The notes beneath the pieces are model-generated. The model did not search any database. It was not told the DNA's origin and saw only the letters and a list, made by a program, of their open reading frames with translations. A DNA stretch of 9,424 nucleotides from an uncultured Collinsella sp. GTDB lineage: Bacteria; Actinomycetota; Coriobacteriia; Coriobacteriales; Coriobacteriaceae. The stretch lies in assembly GCA_900552145.1 (NCBI GenBank), contig URYW01000068.1, positions 1 to 9,424 of the forward strand, in the 5' to 3' direction. Positions 6,166 to 9,424 of the stretch are shown piece after piece (positions within the stretch are counted from its first letter, which is position 1; every line of letters begins with the position of its first letter). Both the position numbers and the translations under genes were made by a program.

Positions 6166-6194
6166 TTGGTGCGGCAGCAAGCATACTTTATGCT
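6166..6194 (+). promoter_or_regulatory. possible promoter of the GntR gene
   Basis: TTGGTG (6166-6171) and TATGCT (6189-6194) are 17 bp apart. Transcription would start near 6201, inside the first arm of the following hairpin, leaving a leader of about 65 nt. It is the only reasonable promoter seen in the 150-nt gap. Confidence 0.38.
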
Positions 6195-6197
6195 AAT

Positions 6198-6238
6198 GCG
6201 GGCTCAAGGGCTTGTTGAATGCCCCTGAGCCCGCTTTA
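6198..6238 (+). terminator. hairpin between the HAD gene and the GntR gene
   Basis: GCGGGCTCAAGGGC (6198-6211) and GCCCCTGAGCCCGC (6221-6234) form a 14-bp stem with one A-C mismatch around the 9-nt loop TTGTTGAAT, followed by a short TTTA. It most likely ends the HAD transcript. The U-tract is weak, and the hairpin ends only 30 nt before the regulator start, so it could also lie in the regulator's leader. Confidence 0.55.
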
Positions 6239-6264
6239 GACTTAATTGTGCTTGGAGAGGGTAA

Positions 6265-7008
6265 ATGCCACCGACTAAAGGGCTAACTGACGGTAAAGCA
6301 GCGATACCGCTGTACCAACAGGTTATCGATATCATTAAAAACGAAATCAACTCCGGCTCCTACAAGGCAGGGGCGCGGATACCCAACGAATTCGAATTGG
6401 CTGAGAGCTATAAAGTTGGCCGCGTTACCGTGCGACGCGCTATTGAGGAGCTCGTCCAGCAGGGCTATCTAACGAAGCGACAGGGGAAAGGCACGTTTGT
6501 CAATGCCCCCAAGCTCAAGCGCAAGATTCGCCAGAAGGATGACGTCCAGAGTTTTTCGGACGCATGCCGCGTTAACGGAATGGAACCGGGGGCGTGTGTC
6601 ATTTCGAGAAAGATACTGCCGGCGGATTCCACCGAAGCGCAGTTCTTTGGTGTTCCCGTTGGAACTGACTTGATTTGCGTTGAGCGCGTGCGCACTGCCG
6701 ATGGCGTCCCTGTCATGCTCGAGAACAACATATACGTTTACGAGGACAACGCCTATCTATCAACGGCACCTCTATCTAACCAATCCATTTTTGAGTTCGT
6801 GCGCAACCGGACGGGCCGCACGCCCGCGTTTACCGACCCGTGCACGCTCGAGATCGCGTGCGCGTCGCCCGAGGTCGCTCGACTGTTGGCAGTTCCCGTT
6901 GGCGAACCCTTGTTTTATATGGAAGCCTTCTTTTTCGATGAGCAGCTGCGGCCGTTTATCATCGGTCGTCAGCGGATCGTTGGGTCTCGCTACGTTTTTG
7001 ACATCTAG
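6265..7008 (+). CDS. GntR-family transcriptional regulator with UTRA domain (HutC type)
   Basis: This 247-aa DNA-binding protein has an N-terminal winged helix-turn-helix at about 15-80. It opens with IPLYQQVIDIIKNEI, followed by IPNEFELAESYKVGRVTVRRAIEEL and the wing GYLTKRQGKGTFV. A UTRA effector-binding domain follows at about 95-245, where a small metabolite would release the protein from DNA. Length is typical of HutC-type regulators (about 240 aa). The start has GGAGAGG (6254-6260) 4 nt upstream. The transporter and amidohydrolase genes follow on the same strand, and a perfect palindrome in the transporter's promoter region is the natural target. It probably represses those genes until their substrate, or a breakdown product, is present. 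The effector is not known; UTRA regulators respond to sugars phosphates, amino acids, histidine intermediates and others. Confidence 0.9.
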   Translation: MPPTKGLTDGKAAIPLYQQVIDIIKNEINSGSYKAGARIPNEFELAESYKVGRVTVRRAIEELVQQGYLTKRQGKGTFVNAPKLKRKIRQKDDVQSFSDACRVNGMEPGACVISRKILPADSTEAQFFGVPVGTDLICVERVRTADGVPVMLENNIYVYEDNAYLSTAPLSNQSIFEFVRNRTGRTPAFTDPCTLEIACASPEVARLLAVPVGEPLFYMEAFFFDEQLRPFIIGRQRIVGSRYVFDI

Positions 7009-7018
7009 GACATTGCGA

Positions 7019-7058
7019 ATGGAAACGCCCGGTGGATCATCTCACCGGGCGTTTCCAT
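7019..7058 (+). terminator. perfect 16-bp inverted repeat after the GntR gene
   Basis: ATGGAAACGCCCGGTG (7019-7034) pairs perfectly with CACCGGGCGTTTCCAT (7043-7058) around the 8-nt loop GATCATCT, 10 nt after the GntR stop. The position and stability suggest a terminator, but no U-tract follows on either strand. It may be a weak or factor-aided terminator, or an RNA-stabilising hairpin. Confidence 0.6.
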
Positions 7059-7118
7059 ACCGTTCACGGCGCAAACGCAACCGTTCAACCGCGTTGCGGC
7101 AATCAGTTTGAAATTATC

Positions 7119-7147
7119 TTGATGAAGGAAAAAGCTGCTGGTAATCT
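7119..7147 (+). promoter_or_regulatory. promoter of the transporter-amidohydrolase operon
   Basis: TTGATG (7119-7124) and TAATCT (7142-7147) are separated by exactly 17 bp, a good match to the vegetative consensus. Transcription would begin near 7154, about 73 nt before the transporter start and just upstream of the palindrome at 7162-7184. Confidence 0.6.
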
Positions 7148-7161
7148 ATGGGACGTCATAG

Positions 7162-7184
7162 AACGTTTGCATTGTGCAAACGTT
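7162..7184. promoter_or_regulatory. perfect palindromic operator, likely GntR target
   Basis: AACGTTTGCA (7162-7171) and TGCAAACGTT (7175-7184) are exact inverted repeats with a 3-bp spacer, TTG. The site lies just downstream of the predicted transcription start, where a bound repressor would block initiation or early elongation. The neighbouring GntR/UTRA gene is the obvious binder. The same bases could form a short RNA hairpin, but without a U-tract it is not a terminator. Confidence 0.6.
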
Positions 7185-7226
7185 GAAGCGAGATGCGATG
7201 CAGTCTCGAGTTCTTTGGAGGTATCT

Positions 7227-8690
7227 ATGTCAGATACGAAGGCGAAGAAGACAAACAGACGTTTTAAGTTCAAATTACCGCATGTCTATACGATCATGTT
7301 CTTGCTGATCGTTGTCTTTGCGGTCCTGACTTGGATCGTTCCCTCTGGTCAGTATCAGCGCAAGACGATTTCGACAGCGGCGGGCGAGCGTGAAGTCGCC
7401 GTTGCTGGAACCTATGAACAGGTCGATAAGAACTACACCGATTCCGAGACCGGCGAGACCATCAATCTGGGCCAGGATATCTTCGCGGTTCTGCAAGCGC
7501 CCACCAAGGGCATCCAGCAGGCTGCCGACGTCGTTGCGTTCGTCTTATTGATTGGCGGATCGTTCGCGATCATCACCAAGACCAACGCTTTGAATGCCGG
7601 CATGAGCCGTGTGATTAAAAAGCTCAAGAACAAGGACATCCTCATCATTCCCATCACGATGACATTGCTGTCCATTTGCGGCACTACGTTTGGTATGTCT
7701 GAGGAAGCCCTGCCGTTCTATGCCATCTTCATTCCCATCATGATGGGTATCGGTTATGACTCGATGACGGCATTCATCATCTGCTTCCTTGGTCCTAACC
7801 TGGGATATTGTGCTTCGACCATCGACCCGTTTAATGTTTTGATCGCCCAAGGCATCATTGGCATCGAGGGTAATCCGCAACTGTGGCTGCGCGCCGTTTC
7901 TTGGGTTATCTTCACTGCCGTCGGTATCGCATGGGCCATGCGCTACGCCATGCGCGTCAAGAAAAACCCCGAGTCGTCCATTGTGTACGAGGACGATAAG
8001 CTCAAGCGTATTGAGTTTTCCGTGACCGATGCCTCCATCGAGGAAGAGTTCACTATCCGTCAGAAGCTCGTGCTCATCGATTTTGCTTGCGGTATGGGCA
8101 TTATCGTCTGGGGTCTTGTTACCCAGGGCTGGTACATGAATGAGATTTCCGCCGTGTTCCTTGGCATGGGCTTGCTTGCCGGTATCCTGGGCGGTCTTGA
8201 CCAGCAGACAATCGCAGAGGAGTTCGTTAAGGGTCTCGCCGACTTTGCGTACGCTGCCATCGTTATCGGTATCGCTCGCGGTATTCTGGTCATCGCCGAG
8301 GGCGGCATGATCATCGACACCATCCTCCAGGCGCTCGCTACCGCGCTCGCCGGCGCACCCGCCGCCGTCTACACCACGTTTATGTATATCGTCCTTGGCC
8401 TGCTCTCTTTGCTGGTTCCCTCGAGTTCTGGCCTGGCGGCGCTCACCATGCCCGTTATGGGCCCCCTGACCGAGCTCATGGGCCTCAATCCCGAGGCAGC
8501 CGTCACCGCGCTCCAGTTTGCCAACCAGACCATCAACACCATCAGCCCCGTGGCGGGCATGACGGTCGCCGGTCTTGCCGTGGCTAGGATTTCGTTTGGC
8601 CAATGGTGGAAGACCATTTGGAAGTTCTTCATCTTCATGGTCGTGTTTGGCTTGGTCATTACTGCCATTTCCGGCATGCTTCCGGCGTAG
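7227..8690 (+). CDS. YfcC-family membrane transporter (DcuC/ArcD-like superfamily)
   Basis: This 487-aa integral membrane protein has about a dozen hydrophobic segments. TM1 spans about 20-39 (VYTIMFLLIVVFAVLTWIVP), followed by an outer polar stretch at 40-85. Further clusters lie near 101-118, 137-152, 163-189, 219-240, 280-299, 305-322, 340-356, 380-397 and 463-484. Family hallmarks are CGTTFGMSEEALPFY (151-165), the STIDPFNV segment (197-204) and LVPSSSGLAALTMPVMGPL (396-414). YfcC proteins are secondary carriers of the C4-dicarboxylate/basic amino acid carrier superfamily, with poorly known substrates. The start at 7227 is chosen because GGAGGT (7217-7222) is 4 nt upstream and KFKLPHVYTI is the usual family N-terminus. 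The amidohydrolase gene starts 9 nt after its stop, so the two form an operon and the transporter probably imports the hydrolase substrate or exports a product. Confidence 0.88.
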   Translation: MSDTKAKKTNRRFKFKLPHVYTIMFLLIVVFAVLTWIVPSGQYQRKTISTAAGEREVAVAGTYEQVDKNYTDSETGETINLGQDIFAVLQAPTKGIQQAADVVAFVLLIGGSFAIITKTNALNAGMSRVIKKLKNKDILIIPITMTLLSICGTTFGMSEEALPFYAIFIPIMMGIGYDSMTAFIICFLGPNLGYCASTIDPFNVLIAQGIIGIEGNPQLWLRAVSWVIFTAVGIAWAMRYAMRVKKNPESSIVYEDDKLKRIEFSVTDASIEEEFTIRQKLVLIDFACGMGIIVWGLVTQGWYMNEISAVFLGMGLLAGILGGLDQQTIAEEFVKGLADFAYAAIVIGIARGILVIAEGGMIIDTILQALATALAGAPAAVYTTFMYIVLGLLSLLVPSSSGLAALTMPVMGPLTELMGLNPEAAVTALQFANQTINTISPVAGMTVAGLAVARISFGQWWKTIWKFFIFMVVFGLVITAISGMLPA

Positions 8691-8699
8691 GTGGTTGTG

Positions 8700-9424
8700 A
8701 TGTCTGATCGTTTGACGGTCCTGACGTCTAAGAGCGTCTTTACCGGTACGGGGGACCTGCCGTTTGAAGGTTTCGTAGCGGTCCGTGGCAATCGAATTGA
8801 GGCTGTTGGCACCAAGTGTGAGCTAGCTTCGTATTTGACCCAGGCGGACGAGGTAGTTGACCTGGGCGACCGCACCGTCATGCCTGGCCTGATCGATGTG
8901 CATACCTTCTATACAGGCTGGGCGCTGCGGACGTTGGGGCCTGATCTGTCCGGCATCGCTGATGCCAAAGAGGCCGTGTCGCTCTTGCGTGCATGGAAAG
9001 AAGATCGTCCGGATTGCGCGGCGGCTTTTGGCCACAACCTACCCGAAACGTTGGCATCGGATGCCGAGAACGCAAATACAGCAGCTGTGTTTGACGAGTG
9101 TTTTGGCGATATCCCCGTCGTCTGCTTTACACCGGGCGCGGATACCTGTGTTCTCAATGCTGCCGCCAGTGCGCGATACGGCTTCACACCCCAGGCGTGC
9201 TATGCCGAGAAGATCTGGCGCATGATGAGCGATTTCCTCGCGCTGCCCGAGGTGCGTGCAGGGTATTCGGACTACATGAGCATGCTTAACGAACGCGGCG
9301 TTACCGCCATCAAGGAGATGGCGTTTGATGACTACTACGGCTTTGCCGACGAAATGGCTCGCCGTGAGGAATCTGGTGAGCTGACGGTTCGCGTCTCTAT
9401 GATGTCGCAGCCGGTGGGTGCCGG
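8700..9424 (+). CDS. amidohydrolase, YtcJ-like (C-terminus beyond the right edge)
   Basis: The first 241 residues of a metal-dependent amidohydrolase are present; the frame is open to the edge. Family members hydrolyse amide or similar bonds of small molecules in the cytoplasm. The N-terminal beta-sandwich is recognisable (KSVFTGTGDLPFEGFVAVRG, GNRIEAVG, VVDLGDRTVMPGLID), leading into the barrel. The metal motif is altered: after GLID the sequence is VHTF, so H68 is present but the second histidine of HxH is F70. GVTAIKEMAFDD at 200-211 corresponds to the GVT strand, with K205 and E206 as possible metal ligands. The start at 8700 has a weak AGGTGG (8689-8694) overlapping the transporter stop, 5 nt upstream. 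Regulation is probably by the GntR protein through the transporter promoter. Substrate unknown; whether it is an active enzyme depends on ligands beyond the edge. Confidence 0.8.
   Translation, partial: MSDRLTVLTSKSVFTGTGDLPFEGFVAVRGNRIEAVGTKCELASYLTQADEVVDLGDRTVMPGLIDVHTFYTGWALRTLGPDLSGIADAKEAVSLLRAWKEDRPDCAAAFGHNLPETLASDAENANTAAVFDECFGDIPVVCFTPGADTCVLNAAASARYGFTPQACYAEKIWRMMSDFLALPEVRAGYSDYMSMLNERGVTAIKEMAFDDYYGFADEMARREESGELTVRVSMMSQPVGA

Noticed and set aside
4744..6180. 478-codon minus-strand open frame opposite the two HAD genes
   Set aside because: It spans two genes with clear HAD motifs and their intergenic terminator on the other strand, and its translation resembles no protein family.
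7545..8603. 352-codon minus-strand open frame opposite the transporter
   Set aside because: Composition is very rich in His, Gly, Asp and Asn, typical of the antisense of a membrane protein; no start signal was seen.

Overview
The window looks like chromosomal DNA of a moderately GC-rich anaerobic actinobacterium, most likely a gut Coriobacteriia such as Collinsella. This rests on codon preference, the AAGGAGG-type ribosome binding sites, and the gene types (CD1115-type VirD4, YfcC transporter, HAD phosphatases). The genus is inferred from style, not from a marker gene.

Left part (about 1-2951, minus strand): a compact accessory operon that looks like part of a conjugative or integrative element. 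In transcription order it holds an unrecognised 296-aa protein, a ClpP-like serine protease with an intact catalytic triad, a VirD4/TraG-type coupling ATPase that overlaps clpP by 8 nt, and possibly the start of another gene running off the left edge. The coupling protein lacks the N-terminal membrane segments usual in its family. The ClpP/coupling-protein pairing is the most unusual biology in the window.

Middle gap (2952-3725): about 770 nt without a convincing protein gene. It holds a promoter for the minus-strand operon with a leader of about 310 nt, an 18-bp tandem repeat within that leader, a perfect 14-bp hairpin that belongs to neither flanking gene (perhaps ending a small RNA), and a CCGTAAA-N7-TTTACGG palindrome ahead of deoC.

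Right part (3726-9424, all plus strand): ordinary-looking metabolic genes. First come a divergent deoxyribose-phosphate aldolase, a Cof-type HAD phosphatase, and a beta-phosphoglucomutase-like HAD protein whose GTG start sits directly behind a strong intrinsic terminator. Then comes a catabolic module: a GntR/UTRA repressor, a YfcC-family membrane transporter, and a YtcJ-like amidohydrolase cut by the right edge. The transporter has a good promoter (TTGATG-17-TAATCT) followed by a perfect 10-3-10 palindrome, the best operator candidate for the GntR protein. The likely logic is repressor, uptake and hydrolysis of one substrate, probably an amide, amino-acid or peptide-like compound. The amidohydrolase has HTF where the family normally has the metal-binding HxH.

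I see no tRNA, rRNA, CRISPR array or insertion sequence.
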